Shown piece after piece: positions 8,121 through 16,898 of a DNA stretch of 64,000 bases. This DNA is from Symbioplanes lichenis (GTDB taxonomy: Bacteria; Actinomycetota; Actinomycetes; Mycobacteriales; Micromonosporaceae). Each line of letters begins with the position of its first letter. Positions within the stretch are counted from its first letter, which is position 1. Below the pieces are notes generated by a model. That model ran no database searches and was not told the origin of the DNA. It saw only the letters and a program-made list of their open reading frames with translations. Location: contig NZ_JAUZQD010000014.1 in NCBI RefSeq assembly GCF_030709675.1, positions 186,001 through 250,000 of the forward strand, in the 5' to 3' direction. The position numbers and the translations under genes are program-made.

Positions 8121-8180
8121 CCGCGAAGCCGGCGCCGGGCCGTCATGGCGTCCGGACCACGCGAGGATCATGATGGCGGT

Positions 8181-9824
8181 ATGACCCTTGAGCCCTCCGC
8201 CGTGCCCGCGCTGCTGCCGACCGTTCCGCACGCCCGCGCGGTACGCCGGGTCGGAGCGCGGACAGACATTGTCGTGATCGGCGTCACCGGCGACGGCCCG
8301 GTGCGCGCGCCCGGCGTGAAGCTTCCGGCCGGCCTCGCAGCTCACGTCGCCGCGGCCGGTGCCCGGGAGCCGCTCGCCACGGCGGTGCTCCCGCAGGCGA
8401 CCGGTCCGACGATCGTGGCTGTCGTCGTGCCGCCCGTAGCTTCATCCCCCGGGGGCGGTGACCGTGGGAGCGCTTCCGCTGCCGGCGCCCCCGCGAACGG
8501 CAAAACTGCGAACGGCAAAACTGCGAACGGCAACTCCGCAGACGGCGGAACCGCGAACGCGTCCACCGCTCACCTCTTCGGCGGCAACGTCACCCCCGCC
8601 GACGCCGCCTCCGTCCTGCGCCGCGCCGCCGCCGCCGGTGTCCGCAAGGCCATCGCGGCCTTCGACGGCGACCCGGCCGTCGCCGTCGCGCTCGCCCCGG
8701 CCGACGCCACCCAGGCCAAGGCCGTCGCCGAAGGCGCCCTCGCCGGCGTCCTCACCCGCCTGCTGCCGGTCAGCGCCGACTCCCGTGACGCCCCGGTCGC
8801 CCGTCTCGACATCGTGACCGATCAGGCCGACGCCGTCACGGAGGGCACGATCGTCGCGTACGCGGTCGCTGCCGCCCGGGCCTGGACCGACGAGCCCCCG
8901 AACCTGCTCTACCCGGAGTCGTTCGCGGCGGCCATCACCGCGTACACGGATGGTGTCGCAAGCGTGACCACCGAGGTGCTGGACGAGGCCGCCCTGGCCG
9001 AGCAGGGTCTGGGCGGGATTCTGGGGGTGGGGCAGGGTTCGGCGCGCGGCCCGCGCCTGGTCTGCGTGCGGTACGCGCCGGAGGGTGCCACGCGTCACCT
9101 CGCGCTGGTGGGCAAGGGCATCACGTTCGACTCGGGCGGCCTGGACATCAAGACTCAGGCCGGCATGCTGCACATGAAGGACGACATGGCCGGCGCGGCG
9201 GCGGTCGTGGCCGCGACCACGGCGATCGCCGAGCTGGGGCTGCCGGTGCGGGTGACCGGCTGGGTGCCGCTGGCCGAGAACATGCCGTCGGGCAGCGCCT
9301 ACCGGCCCAGTGACGTGCTGACCTTGCGCGGCGGGACGACCGTCGAGAACGGCAACACCGATGCCGAGGGCCGCTTGATTCTGGCCGACGGTCTGGCGCT
9401 GGCGTCGGAGGACGAGCCGGACCTGGTCGTCGACATCGCCACGCTGACCGGGGCGGTGCTGTCGGCGCTGGGGGAGCAGACCACCGGGCTGTTCACCGAC
9501 GACGACGCCGTGGCCGCGCGGCTGCTGACCGCGGCCGCCGTCGCCGGGGAGCGGGTGTGGCGCCTGCCGCTGCTCGAGGAGCAGCAGGAAGGGCTCAAGT
9601 CCAAGATCGCCGACGTACGCTCCACCGGCCCCAAGGGCACGGGCGGCGCCTCGTTCGCGGCGGCCTTCCTGCGCAAGTTCGTCCCGGCGGAGCTGGCGTG
9701 GGCGCATCTCGACGTGGCCGGCACCGCCTACAACCTGGGTGAGCCCTCCGGCGACATCCCCGCCGGGGGCACGGGCGCCGGCGTGCGCACGTTGATCGAG
9801 CTGGCCCGCGCGCTCGGCGAGTGA
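8181..9824 (+). CDS. pepA: Leucyl aminopeptidase (M17 family)
   Basis: This is a cytosolic dimetal exopeptidase that removes N-terminal residues. Starting at ATG 8181 (after a TGATGGCGGT spacer) it has 547 residues, with an N-terminal macro-like domain and a C-terminal catalytic domain. Signature blocks are GKGITFDSGGLDIK near residue 311, KDDMAGAAAV near 333 and the M17 motif NTDAEGRLILADGL near 392. These provide the metal ligands Lys, Asp, Asp and Glu. A 24-residue Ala/Asn/Gly/Lys/Thr insertion near residue 106 comes from a tandem DNA repeat. The stop overlaps the next gene by GTGA. Confidence 0.93.
   Translation: MTLEPSAVPALLPTVPHARAVRRVGARTDIVVIGVTGDGPVRAPGVKLPAGLAAHVAAAGAREPLATAVLPQATGPTIVAVVVPPVASSPGGGDRGSASAAGAPANGKTANGKTANGNSADGGTANASTAHLFGGNVTPADAASVLRRAAAAGVRKAIAAFDGDPAVAVALAPADATQAKAVAEGALAGVLTRLLPVSADSRDAPVARLDIVTDQADAVTEGTIVAYAVAAARAWTDEPPNLLYPESFAAAITAYTDGVASVTTEVLDEAALAEQGLGGILGVGQGSARGPRLVCVRYAPEGATRHLALVGKGITFDSGGLDIKTQAGMLHMKDDMAGAAAVVAATTAIAELGLPVRVTGWVPLAENMPSGSAYRPSDVLTLRGGTTVENGNTDAEGRLILADGLALASEDEPDLVVDIATLTGAVLSALGEQTTGLFTDDDAVAARLLTAAAVAGERVWRLPLLEEQQEGLKSKIADVRSTGPKGTGGASFAAAFLRKFVPAELAWAHLDVAGTAYNLGEPSGDIPAGGTGAGVRTLIELARALGE
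8496..8555 (+). repeat. Four tandem 15-bp units inside the aminopeptidase gene
   Basis: Units start at 8496, 8511, 8526 and 8541. The first two are identical (AACGGCAAAACTGCG) and the last two are diverged. Each unit adds five residues (N-G-K-T-A type) and keeps the frame. The poly-A run in the unit is atypical for this GC-rich gene. The repeat lies in the linker region of the N-terminal domain, away from the active site. Confidence 0.85.
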
Positions 9825-10264
9825 GGCCGACGCTGGAAGTGGTGACGGAGATCGACGCGGCACCGGAGCTGGTGTTCGGGCTCGAGCTCGACATGGACGT
9901 GCACGCCGCCTCCCTGCGCGCGAGCGGGGAGACGGCGACCACGAGCACCGGCCGCCGGCAGCTGGCGCTCGGCGACGAGGTCACCTTCCGGGCGCGTCAC
10001 TTCGGGGTCGTGTGGCGCATGACGAGCCGCGTCACCGCGCACGAGCCGCCGCACCGATTCGTCGACGAGCAGGTGCGCGGGCCGTTCCGGGCCCTGCGCC
10101 ACGAGCATCTGTTCGACGATCGGGGCGTCGGCCGGACGCGCATGACCGACCGGATGACGATCACCGCGCCGCTGGGCCCGGTGGGACTGCTGGTGGCGGT
10201 GCCCTATCTGCGGCGGCTGCTGCGGCAGCGCGCCGCCCACATCAAGCGTCTCGCCGAGGCGTGA
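9821..10264 (+). CDS. SRPBCC-family (polyketide cyclase/START-like) protein
   Basis: GTG at 9821 overlaps the aminopeptidase stop by four bases, so the two are translationally coupled. The 147-residue protein is one SRPBCC domain: VVTEIDAAPELVFGLELDMD at the N-terminus, FRARHFGVVWRMTSRVTAHEPPHRFVDE in the centre, and a closing amphipathic helix LRRLLRQRAAHIKRLAEA. A lipid or hydrophobic ligand role is usual for the fold. Its 3' end overlaps the convergent esterase gene by 23 bases. Confidence 0.85.
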   Translation: MRPTLEVVTEIDAAPELVFGLELDMDVHAASLRASGETATTSTGRRQLALGDEVTFRARHFGVVWRMTSRVTAHEPPHRFVDEQVRGPFRALRHEHLFDDRGVGRTRMTDRMTITAPLGPVGLLVAVPYLRRLLRQRAAHIKRLAEA

Positions 10265-11213
10265 CCGCCAGCGCGCGCTTGAGGGCGTCGATGCGCAGCG
10301 ACCAGATGCGGTGCGCCAGGGCCGACTCGGGCGCGAACACCTCGGCCGCGTGATAGGCCCCGGAGTGGATGTGCATCTCCAGCGGCACTCCGGCGCCCAT
10401 CAGCCGCTGCGCGAAGTCGATGTCCTCGTCGCGGAACAGGTCGACCGTGCCCACGTCCATGAACGTCGGCGGCAGGCCCTTCACGTCGACCGCGCGCGCC
10501 GGGGCCGCGTACTGGTCGGCGGGTTTGCCGTTGAGGTACCAGGCCCAGGCCTCGACGTTGGCCGAGCGGTCCCAGATGCCGATGTCACAGATCTCGTAGC
10601 TGGACTCGGTCGCGTTCCGGTCGTCGAGCATGGGGTAGATCGGCATCAGGAAGGCCAGCCGCGGCCCCCGGCGGTCGCGCGCGAGCAGCGCCGTGGCGAC
10701 GGCCAGCCCGCCGCCCGAGCTCATGCCGAAGACGGCCAGCCGGTGCGGGTCGATCCCCAGCTCCCGGGTGTGGTCGCCGACCCAGGCGAGCCCGGCATAA
10801 CAATCCTCGACCCCCGCGGGGTACGGGAACTCGGGCGCCAGGCGGTACTCCACCGAGACCACCACGGCCTGGACGGCGGCGCAGAGCATCGTGGCTGCCC
10901 CGTCCTCCGCCTCGACCGATCCCATGATCATCCCGCCGCTGTGCACGTAGTAGATGCCCGGCAACTCGCCGTCGGCGCCGGCCGGTCGGTAGACGCGTAC
11001 CCGGATCCCGGGCTCGCCCGCGGGACCCGGCACCGTCCGGTCCTCGATGGTCACCCGCGGGTCGGCGGGGGTGTCCGCCCCGGCGAGCAGTCGTTCCAGC
11101 GTGGCCCGGCGCTCCCCGAGATCGGCGATGGCGTTGAAGCCGCCCGGCGTGGTGCGCAGCAGTTCCTCGAGCGGGGGCCGGACCTCGGGGTCGATCAATT
11201 CACGACGGGACAA
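10242..11213 (-). CDS. Alpha/beta hydrolase of the hormone-sensitive-lipase (HSL) esterase family
   Basis: I choose the TTG at 11213, because GAGGAG lies 6 bases upstream and the longer frame has no such site. The product has 323 residues. The oxyanion motif is HSGGM rather than the usual HGGG (YYVHSGGMIMGS), followed by VVVSVEYRLAPE. The nucleophile serine is in GMSSGGG, the acid is in DVGTVDLFRDED and the histidine is in HSGAYHAAE. It should hydrolyse small carboxyl esters in the cytoplasm. The 3' end overlaps the convergent SRPBCC gene. Confidence 0.88.
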   Translation of the reverse strand: MSRRELIDPEVRPPLEELLRTTPGGFNAIADLGERRATLERLLAGADTPADPRVTIEDRTVPGPAGEPGIRVRVYRPAGADGELPGIYYVHSGGMIMGSVEAEDGAATMLCAAVQAVVVSVEYRLAPEFPYPAGVEDCYAGLAWVGDHTRELGIDPHRLAVFGMSSGGGLAVATALLARDRRGPRLAFLMPIYPMLDDRNATESSYEICDIGIWDRSANVEAWAWYLNGKPADQYAAPARAVDVKGLPPTFMDVGTVDLFRDEDIDFAQRLMGAGVPLEMHIHSGAYHAAEVFAPESALAHRIWSLRIDALKRALAVTPRRDA

Positions 11214-11327
11214 CGACGTCTCCTCTCGCCTGCCGGCATGATCACCGCGCGTGGCGCTCCGGGCGCACGCCGTGACCAGAGACACAACGTAGGATGCGAG
11301 CCGACGACCGTCAATGTTTCCGCCGCG

Positions 11328-12257
11328 TTAATCGGAGTGGGGCAGCAGCTCCTGCAGCTCGGGGAGCCGGGCGAAAAGCTCGGGCAGGCCGCGCACGCCG
11401 TCGCGGACGACCTCGTGGGAGAGCGCGAGCTCGGGACCGGTGCTCGCCTCGACCCCGGCCAGGCAGCGCAACAGGTGCCACCGCGTGTGCCCCAGCCAGC
11501 CGCCGATCAGGTAGACGAACCAGCTCGGGCCCGGCGGCGGCAGCACTCCGCCCGCCGCGGCGTAGCCGTCGAGCACCGCGCGGAAGACCTCGGGCCGGAT
11601 GTCGTCGAAGCCGGGGCCCTTCGCGAGGCTCAGCGCGGTCGAGCCGAGCTCGCCGGACAGGTCGAGCTGCCCGGACAGTTCCCAGTCGAGCACCACCGGG
11701 CGGCCCCGGCGCGACAGCAGGTTCCACGGCTGGATGTCGCGGTGGGTCAGCACGACGGGACCCGGCCGTTCGCAGGTGTCGACGAGGCGGGCGATCGCGG
11801 AGAACGTCTCGGCGTGGGCGGTGAGGCCGGCGGCCCAGGGCTGGCCGGTCGCTGTCGCCCGCCCGGCGAGCTCGGGCCAGTCCCGGGCGGCGGGCTCCTC
11901 GGCCGGGCCGGGCGCCCATGCGACATCGAGGGCGTGCAGGCGCGCGAGGATTTCGCCGACCTCGTAGGCGTACGCCTGCGGGACGGGTTCTTCCGGGACC
12001 TTCTCACCCTCGACCCAGCGGTGTACGAGCGTGTGCCGGCTCGCCGCGATCGGCTCGGGCATCGGAATGCCGGCCGCGAAGGCCGCCTGCTCGAACCGGA
12101 ACACGTCCTCGACGCGGTAGGGCCGCAGGTTCAGCTCTTTGACCGCGTAGGAGCCCTGGTCGGTGTCGAGCCGGTACATCCGGTTGGCGAATCCGCCGGA
12201 GATCCGCACCGGGGGACCGGTCGGAGTGCCGAGCCGGGCGAGGTCCACGTCATCCAT
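11328..12257 (-). CDS. Aminoglycoside-phosphotransferase-fold (APH) kinase
   Basis: This 309-residue kinase-like protein has the APH catalytic loop LTHRDIQPWNLLSRRG and the metal-binding VVLDWELSG in place of DxD. The N-lobe Lys is in YAVKELNLRP. The family phosphorylates hydroxyls of antibiotics, choline, homoserine and similar small molecules; nothing here identifies the substrate, so resistance should not be assumed. The ATG lies inside the last codons of the upstream GNAT gene (8-base overlap), which implies a two-gene operon. Confidence 0.85.
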   Translation of the reverse strand: MDDVDLARLGTPTGPPVRISGGFANRMYRLDTDQGSYAVKELNLRPYRVEDVFRFEQAAFAAGIPMPEPIAASRHTLVHRWVEGEKVPEEPVPQAYAYEVGEILARLHALDVAWAPGPAEEPAARDWPELAGRATATGQPWAAGLTAHAETFSAIARLVDTCERPGPVVLTHRDIQPWNLLSRRGRPVVLDWELSGQLDLSGELGSTALSLAKGPGFDDIRPEVFRAVLDGYAAAGGVLPPPGPSWFVYLIGGWLGHTRWHLLRCLAGVEASTGPELALSHEVVRDGVRGLPELFARLPELQELLPHSD

Positions 12258-12759
12258 GGCGCTGCCACTGCTCGCGGGTGAGGCCGTACTGGATGTCCTG
12301 GGATGTGGCCGACAGCAGGCGCATGTCCAGGCGTTTCATGAGGGCCTGCGACGCCGTGTTGGCCGGCGCGCACGTGGCCGTGATCCGGGGCAGAGCCAGG
12401 GTCTCGAAGACGTGGGGGAGGAAGGCTCGCACGGCTTCCCGCGCGTAGCCCCGGCCGTGACAGGCGGGATGGAACTGGAAGCCGATGTCGGGCACGCCGG
12501 CGGGCTCGGCCGGCAGCCAGACGCCGATGTCGCCGATCACCCGGTCGTCGGCCAGGTGCTGGACGGCGTACCCGTGCCAGGCCCCCGGGGCCCGCTCGTC
12601 GAGCCCGGCCTGGACCCGCAGATAGTCCGCCGCCTGCTCGCGGGTCATGGGCGTGCCGGGCAGGTGGCGGCGCACCTCGGGGTCGGACTGATAGGCGAGG
12701 AAGTCGTCCAGGTCGCCGGGGGTGAAGCGCCGGACGAGCAGGCGCGGGGTCTCGCTCAT
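12250..12759 (-). CDS. GNAT-family acetyltransferase (RimJ/RimL-like)
   Basis: From ATG 12759 the protein has 169 residues. TPRLLVRRFTPGDLDDFLAYQ at the N-terminus and the acetyl-CoA loop HPACHGRGYAREAVRAFLPH followed by ITATCAPANTASQALMKRLDM are typical of the RimJ/RimL/aminoglycoside-6' type. Its stop overlaps the start of the APH-like kinase. Acetyltransferase and phosphotransferase may act on related substrates, but that is inference from coupling only. Confidence 0.87.
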   Translation of the reverse strand: MSETPRLLVRRFTPGDLDDFLAYQSDPEVRRHLPGTPMTREQAADYLRVQAGLDERAPGAWHGYAVQHLADDRVIGDIGVWLPAEPAGVPDIGFQFHPACHGRGYAREAVRAFLPHVFETLALPRITATCAPANTASQALMKRLDMRLLSATSQDIQYGLTREQWQRHG

Positions 12760-12782
12760 GACGCAGGACTGTAGCGCCGCCG

Positions 12783-13649
12783 TCAGTTCACCGCGCGCAG
12801 CCCGCTGGGCGGGAAGACAATGGCACGCAACGCGTTCTCCGCCTGCGCGTCGGCCGGGGTGACGACCGAGAGCCGCTGCTCGGAGCCGTCCTGGACGGCC
12901 AGCACGTCGTAGCGCAGGGTCATGACGCCGCCGGTCGGATGCAGGACACGCTTGGTGCCGTTCGTCCGCTCCTGCACGGTCTGGTCGTCCCACCAGGCGG
13001 CGAACTCGCTGCTCCGGCGGCGCAGATCGGTGACCAGCTCCAGCAGCCGCGGGTCGCCGGGGTGCCGGGCCAGGTTGGCGCGCAGGTTGCCGACGTGCTC
13101 GCGGGCGATCCGGGTCCAGTCCAGCTGGAAGTCGCGGGCGCCGGGGTCGCAGAAGAGCGGTTCCGTCGTGTTGGTCCCGACGGCGAAGCCGGGGCCGAAC
13201 AGGGCCACCGCGGCAGCGTTGTGGGCCAGCACGTCGAAGCGGAAGTCGACGATCCAGGCCGGGGTGGCGGGCATGCTGTGCAGCATCGTGCGCAGCGACT
13301 CGCTCGCCGGGGCGGGCACGTGCCGGGCCGGCGGGGCCTCGCCCCGGGCGATCAGGTGCAGGTGGTGGCGCTCGGTCTCGGACAGCTTCAACGCCTGGGC
13401 CACCGAGTCCAGCACGGCGGTGCCGGGGACGCCGACGCGGCCCTGCTCGAGCCGGATGTACCAGTCGATGCTCACCGCGGCCAGCTGCGCGACCTCCTGG
13501 CGGCGCAGGCCCGGGGTGCGGCGCCGGCCGAACTCGGGCAGCCCCACGTCCTCGGGCCGCACGCGCGAGCGCATGGCTCGCAGGAAGGCTGACAGTTCGG
13601 GTCGGGGCGCCGGCATGTCCTCCAGTGTGCGCGCCCGGAAGATCGGCAC
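12783..13649 (-). CDS. XRE-family HTH regulator with MmyB-like ligand domain
   Basis: The 288-residue protein has an N-terminal HTH (residues about 18-85: LRAMRSRVRPEDVGLP, GLRRQEVAQLAAVSIDWYIRLEQGRV). It is followed by the MmyB-like PAS-related domain (WIVDFRFDVLAHNAAAVALFG, LRYDVLAVQDGSEQRLSVVTPAD) found in actinomycete repressors that bind fatty-acid-like ligands. It is divergent from the PEBP-like and alcohol dehydrogenase genes, which such regulators often control. Spacing to the PEBP gene start is 107 bases. Confidence 0.88.
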   Translation of the reverse strand: MPIFRARTLEDMPAPRPELSAFLRAMRSRVRPEDVGLPEFGRRRTPGLRRQEVAQLAAVSIDWYIRLEQGRVGVPGTAVLDSVAQALKLSETERHHLHLIARGEAPPARHVPAPASESLRTMLHSMPATPAWIVDFRFDVLAHNAAAVALFGPGFAVGTNTTEPLFCDPGARDFQLDWTRIAREHVGNLRANLARHPGDPRLLELVTDLRRRSSEFAAWWDDQTVQERTNGTKRVLHPTGGVMTLRYDVLAVQDGSEQRLSVVTPADAQAENALRAIVFPPSGLRAVN

Positions 13650-13756
13650 GGTGGCACTGTGAGTACCAGCATGCCGAGGATCTCCCTGCCCGCCGCCGTG
13701 GGTCGCAGGCTGGTCGGTGTTCGCAGGACACCACTTCCACCGGGAGAGTCACCATC

Positions 13757-14284
13757 ATGAACCCGTTCGACCGTCTTCCCCGGGTGCCGGGCTTCGACGT
13801 CACCAGCAGCGCGGCCGTCGACGGCAAGCCGCTGCCCCTGGCCCAGCACTCCGGCGCCTTCGGCATCCCCGGCGGCCAGGACGTCTCGCCCGACCTGACC
13901 TGGTCCGGCGCGCCCGAGGGCACGAAGAGCTACGCGGTGACCGTCTTCGACGCCGACGCGCCGACGATGTCGGGCTTCTGGCACTGGGCCGTCTTCAACA
14001 TCCCCGCCACCGTGTCGAGCCTGCCCGCGGGGGCCGGGTCCGGCGACGGGCTGCCGGCGGGCGCGGTCCAGCTGCCCAACGACGCCCGGCTGCCGCAGTA
14101 CATCGGCGCCGCCCCGCCCGCCGGCGACGGCGAGCACCGCTACTTCATCACCGTGCACGCCCTGGACGTCGAGGACCTCGGGCTGCCCGCCGAGGGCACC
14201 CCGGCCTACCTGAGCTTCACCATGGCCGGGCACACCCTGGGCCGGGCCACCATCGTCGCCACCGCGGAGACGCCGGCGGCCTGA
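13757..14284 (+). CDS. YbhB/YbcL family (PEBP-like) protein
   Basis: ATG at 13757 gives 175 residues with no signal peptide. The phosphatidylethanolamine-binding-protein fold is recognisable from SPDLTWSGAPEGTKSYAVTVFDADAP, GFWHWAVFNIPA and PPAGDGEHRYFITVHALDV. These include the conserved Asp-Pro/His ligand-pocket residues. Bacterial members bind small anionic or phospho-ligands, and their roles are poorly known. It is the first gene opposite the XRE regulator and is followed by the alcohol dehydrogenase. Confidence 0.88.
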   Translation: MNPFDRLPRVPGFDVTSSAAVDGKPLPLAQHSGAFGIPGGQDVSPDLTWSGAPEGTKSYAVTVFDADAPTMSGFWHWAVFNIPATVSSLPAGAGSGDGLPAGAVQLPNDARLPQYIGAAPPAGDGEHRYFITVHALDVEDLGLPAEGTPAYLSFTMAGHTLGRATIVATAETPAA

Positions 14285-14396
14285 GGCCCGCCCGGCTGGG
14301 GTGCTCTCCCGGTACACCTCTCGACAGGGACTCGCTGACCCGCGGCGCTCGTGGTGCCCTGGAGTCACCGATTGTCACCAGTCACCGGAGGGCATC

Positions 14397-15446
14397 ATTT
14401 CCACCGTCAACGCCATCGCCGCCCCGTCCGCCGCCGAGCCGCTCGTGCGGACCACGCTCGAGCGCCGTGCGGTCGGGGCGCACGATGTGCTCATCGAGAT
14501 CCGGTACGCCGGGATCTGCCACTCCGACATCCACGCCGCGCGCGGGGAGTGGGGGCCGGTGCCGTACCCGCTGACCGTCGGCCACGAGATCGTCGGCGTC
14601 GTCACCCAGGCCGGCGCTTCCGTGACCCGTTTCTCCGAAGGCGACCGGGTCGGTGTCGGCTGCATGGTCAACTCGTGCCGCGAGTGCGAGAACTGCCGGG
14701 CCGGCATGGAGCAGTACTGCCTCAAGGGCAACACCCAGACCTACGGCAGCGTCGACCGCGACGGCACTGTCACCCAGGGCGGCTACTCGACGCACGTGGT
14801 CGTGAACGAGGACTTCGTGCTGCGGGTGCCGGAATCGATCCCGTACGAGAAGGCCGCCCCGCTGCTCTGTGCGGGCATCACCACGTACTCGCCGCTGGCG
14901 CACTGGAACGCCGGGCCGGGTAAGCGGGTCGCCGTGGTCGGCATGGGCGGCCTCGGGCACATGGCCGTGAAGATCGCCGCCGCGATGGGCGCCGACGTCA
15001 CCGTGCTGTCGCAGACGCTGGGCAAGAAGGACGACGGTCTCGCCTTCGGCGCCACGGATTACTACGCGACCGGCGACGCGTCGACCTTCGAGGCGCTCAA
15101 GCACCGCTTCGACCTGATCATCAACACGGTCAGCGCGCCGATCGACATGGCCGCGTACCTCGGTCTGCTGCGCCTGGACGGCACCCTGGTCAGCGTGGGC
15201 GCGCCGCCGCAGCCCCTCGCGGTGCCGGTGTTCTCGCTGTTCGCCAACCGGTTGTCGTTCGCCGGCTCGGGCATCGGCAGCATCGCCGAGACCCAGCAGA
15301 TGCTCGACTTCTGCGCCGAGCACGGGATCGCGCCGGAGACCGAGCTGATCGACGCGTCCGCCGCGGCGGTCAACGAGGCCTGGGAGCGGGTGCTCAGGTC
15401 CGACGTGCGCTACCGCTTCGTCATCGACATCGACACCCTGCGCTGA
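14397..15446 (+). CDS. Zinc-dependent NAD(P) alcohol dehydrogenase (cinnamyl-alcohol type), probable ATT start
   Basis: This is a medium-chain dehydrogenase for aldehyde/alcohol interconversion. Catalytic zinc ligands lie in GICHSDIH and GHE (VGHEIVGVV), and the structural-zinc cluster is CRECENCRAGMEQYC. The NADP-type Rossmann loop is VVGMGGLGHMAVK. Homologous proteins begin M-x-TVNA. Here that methionine position is ATT at 14397, five bases after GGAGG, and no ATG/GTG/TTG fits nearby; the next upstream start, GTG 14301, would add 32 unlikely residues. With ATT the product has 349 residues. Either a rare initiator is used or the start codon is damaged. Confidence 0.85.
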   Translation: MSTVNAIAAPSAAEPLVRTTLERRAVGAHDVLIEIRYAGICHSDIHAARGEWGPVPYPLTVGHEIVGVVTQAGASVTRFSEGDRVGVGCMVNSCRECENCRAGMEQYCLKGNTQTYGSVDRDGTVTQGGYSTHVVVNEDFVLRVPESIPYEKAAPLLCAGITTYSPLAHWNAGPGKRVAVVGMGGLGHMAVKIAAAMGADVTVLSQTLGKKDDGLAFGATDYYATGDASTFEALKHRFDLIINTVSAPIDMAAYLGLLRLDGTLVSVGAPPQPLAVPVFSLFANRLSFAGSGIGSIAETQQMLDFCAEHGIAPETELIDASAAAVNEAWERVLRSDVRYRFVIDIDTLR

Positions 15447-15496
15447 TCTGAGCAATTCTCGCGTTCAGCCTCCCCAGCGGCCGCGGCGGCGATAGC

Positions 15497-16894
15497 TTGA
15501 CGACTGGTTCATCCGGTCGTGAAGAGGAAGCCGCAGCGTTGTCCGAGTCGTTCGTCGAGTCCGCGGACCCGGTGGTGATCGTCGGCGCGGGCCTGGCGCT
15601 GTGCGCGCTGGTCACGGCGGTGCTGCGCCGCAAGGTCAAGCCGGTCGTCGAGGCCGTGGGCCGCGACGCGCTGGCCCTGCTGCGCCCGCACCTGCCCGCG
15701 GGCCTGCGCCGCGTGGCCCGCCGGGGGTACGAGCGGATCGACCCGGCCACCGTCCGCTCGACCCTGGTGGCGGCGGTCGCGGCCGGGCTGGCCTGGTCGG
15801 CCGCCGAGACCCTGGACATCGTCGGCGCGGTCACCGCCTCGATCTCCGCGATGCTGTCGGTGCACCTGAGCGCGCACGCCTCGGTCCGGGACGGCACCAA
15901 GCGCCTGGTCGGCACGCTCGCCGGCATCGGGATCGCGGTGGCCGTCTGGGGCGTGTTCGGCCCGAGCCCGGTGTCGATCGCCGTGATCGCCGGCTGCGGG
16001 CTGGTCGTGGGCCGGCTGTTGCTGCTCGGCGACGGCGCGGTGGCCGTGTCCGCGACCTCGCTGGGCGTCCTGGTCACCGGCAGCGTCATCACCGAGTCCT
16101 ACCTCTGGGAACGGGTCGGGGCGACCGGCCTGGGCATCGTCGTCGGCATGATCCTGTCGCCGCTGGTCGGCGGGATGACGCCGCTGGAACGCGCCCACGA
16201 CAAGCTGGGCCGGCTGTCGAGCGAGATCGCCCGCCTGCTCGGCGATCTCGGGGCCGGGGCGGCCCGCGGCTACGGCCGGGACCAGGCCACGCAATGGCTG
16301 GCCCGGTCGCGCCGGCTCGGCGAGTCCCTGGGCGAGGCGGTCGACGCGGTGGAGGACCTGGACCGCCAGGCCCGCTGGTCGCTGACCACCCCGCTCGCGG
16401 AGGTCGCCCCGGTGCACCACACCTGCCGCGTCCTCGAGCACGGGGTCCACCAGGTCAACTCGGTGGCCCGCACCCTGTTCGACGCCGCCGCCACCCCGCA
16501 CTGCCCCGGCGTGCCCGACGACATCGGGCCGCTGCTCACCGCTGCCTCGGAGGCGTTCGCCGCGCACGCCCGGCTGGAGACCGACCCCGGCGCCGACACC
16601 ACCGAGGACGCCGACTCCCTCGAAGATCTGCTCGACGACCTGCGCGAAGCCCGGCAACAGACCCTGCGCAAGGTCCGGACCGAGATCGACGACACCGGCG
16701 TCCTGGTCCTCACCGGCTCGATCATCACCGATATCGACCGCATGGCCGGATCGCTGGAACGCTCGGCGCCGGCCCTCACCGTCGACGCGCGCGAGACCGG
16801 CCCGGGCATCCCGGCGGTCTCCGAGGTCGTCCCGGCCGTACGCAGCTTCTGGGAGCGGGCCGTGACCGACGGCAGCCCCCGCCGCAAGCGCTGA
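15497..16894 (+). CDS. Aromatic acid exporter-like (FUSC/ArAE) membrane protein
   Basis: This is an inner-membrane protein of up to 465 residues. The start could be TTG 15497 or TTG 15539 after GAGGAAG. After one helix at residues 25-42, a block of about six hydrophobic segments (residues 90-225: STLVAAVAAGLAW, IVGAVTASISAMLSV, LAGIGIAVAVWGVFG, VAVSATSLGVLVTG, GLGIVVGMILSPLVGG) resembles the FUSC/ArAE fold. The cytosolic C-terminal half is helical with acidic patches. The family exports aromatic acids or other organic anions; the substrate here is unknown. It ends 4 bases before the convergent LysR gene. Confidence 0.75.
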   Translation: MTTGSSGREEEAAALSESFVESADPVVIVGAGLALCALVTAVLRRKVKPVVEAVGRDALALLRPHLPAGLRRVARRGYERIDPATVRSTLVAAVAAGLAWSAAETLDIVGAVTASISAMLSVHLSAHASVRDGTKRLVGTLAGIGIAVAVWGVFGPSPVSIAVIAGCGLVVGRLLLLGDGAVAVSATSLGVLVTGSVITESYLWERVGATGLGIVVGMILSPLVGGMTPLERAHDKLGRLSSEIARLLGDLGAGAARGYGRDQATQWLARSRRLGESLGEAVDAVEDLDRQARWSLTTPLAEVAPVHHTCRVLEHGVHQVNSVARTLFDAAATPHCPGVPDDIGPLLTAASEAFAAHARLETDPGADTTEDADSLEDLLDDLREARQQTLRKVRTEIDDTGVLVLTGSIITDIDRMAGSLERSAPALTVDARETGPGIPAVSEVVPAVRSFWERAVTDGSPRRKR

Positions 16895-16898
16895 CCGG

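Noticed and set aside
11328..12759. APH-like kinase plus GNAT as an aminoglycoside resistance operon
   Set aside because: The folds match, but neither protein carries features specific to known resistance enzymes. The coupling alone does not identify the substrate.
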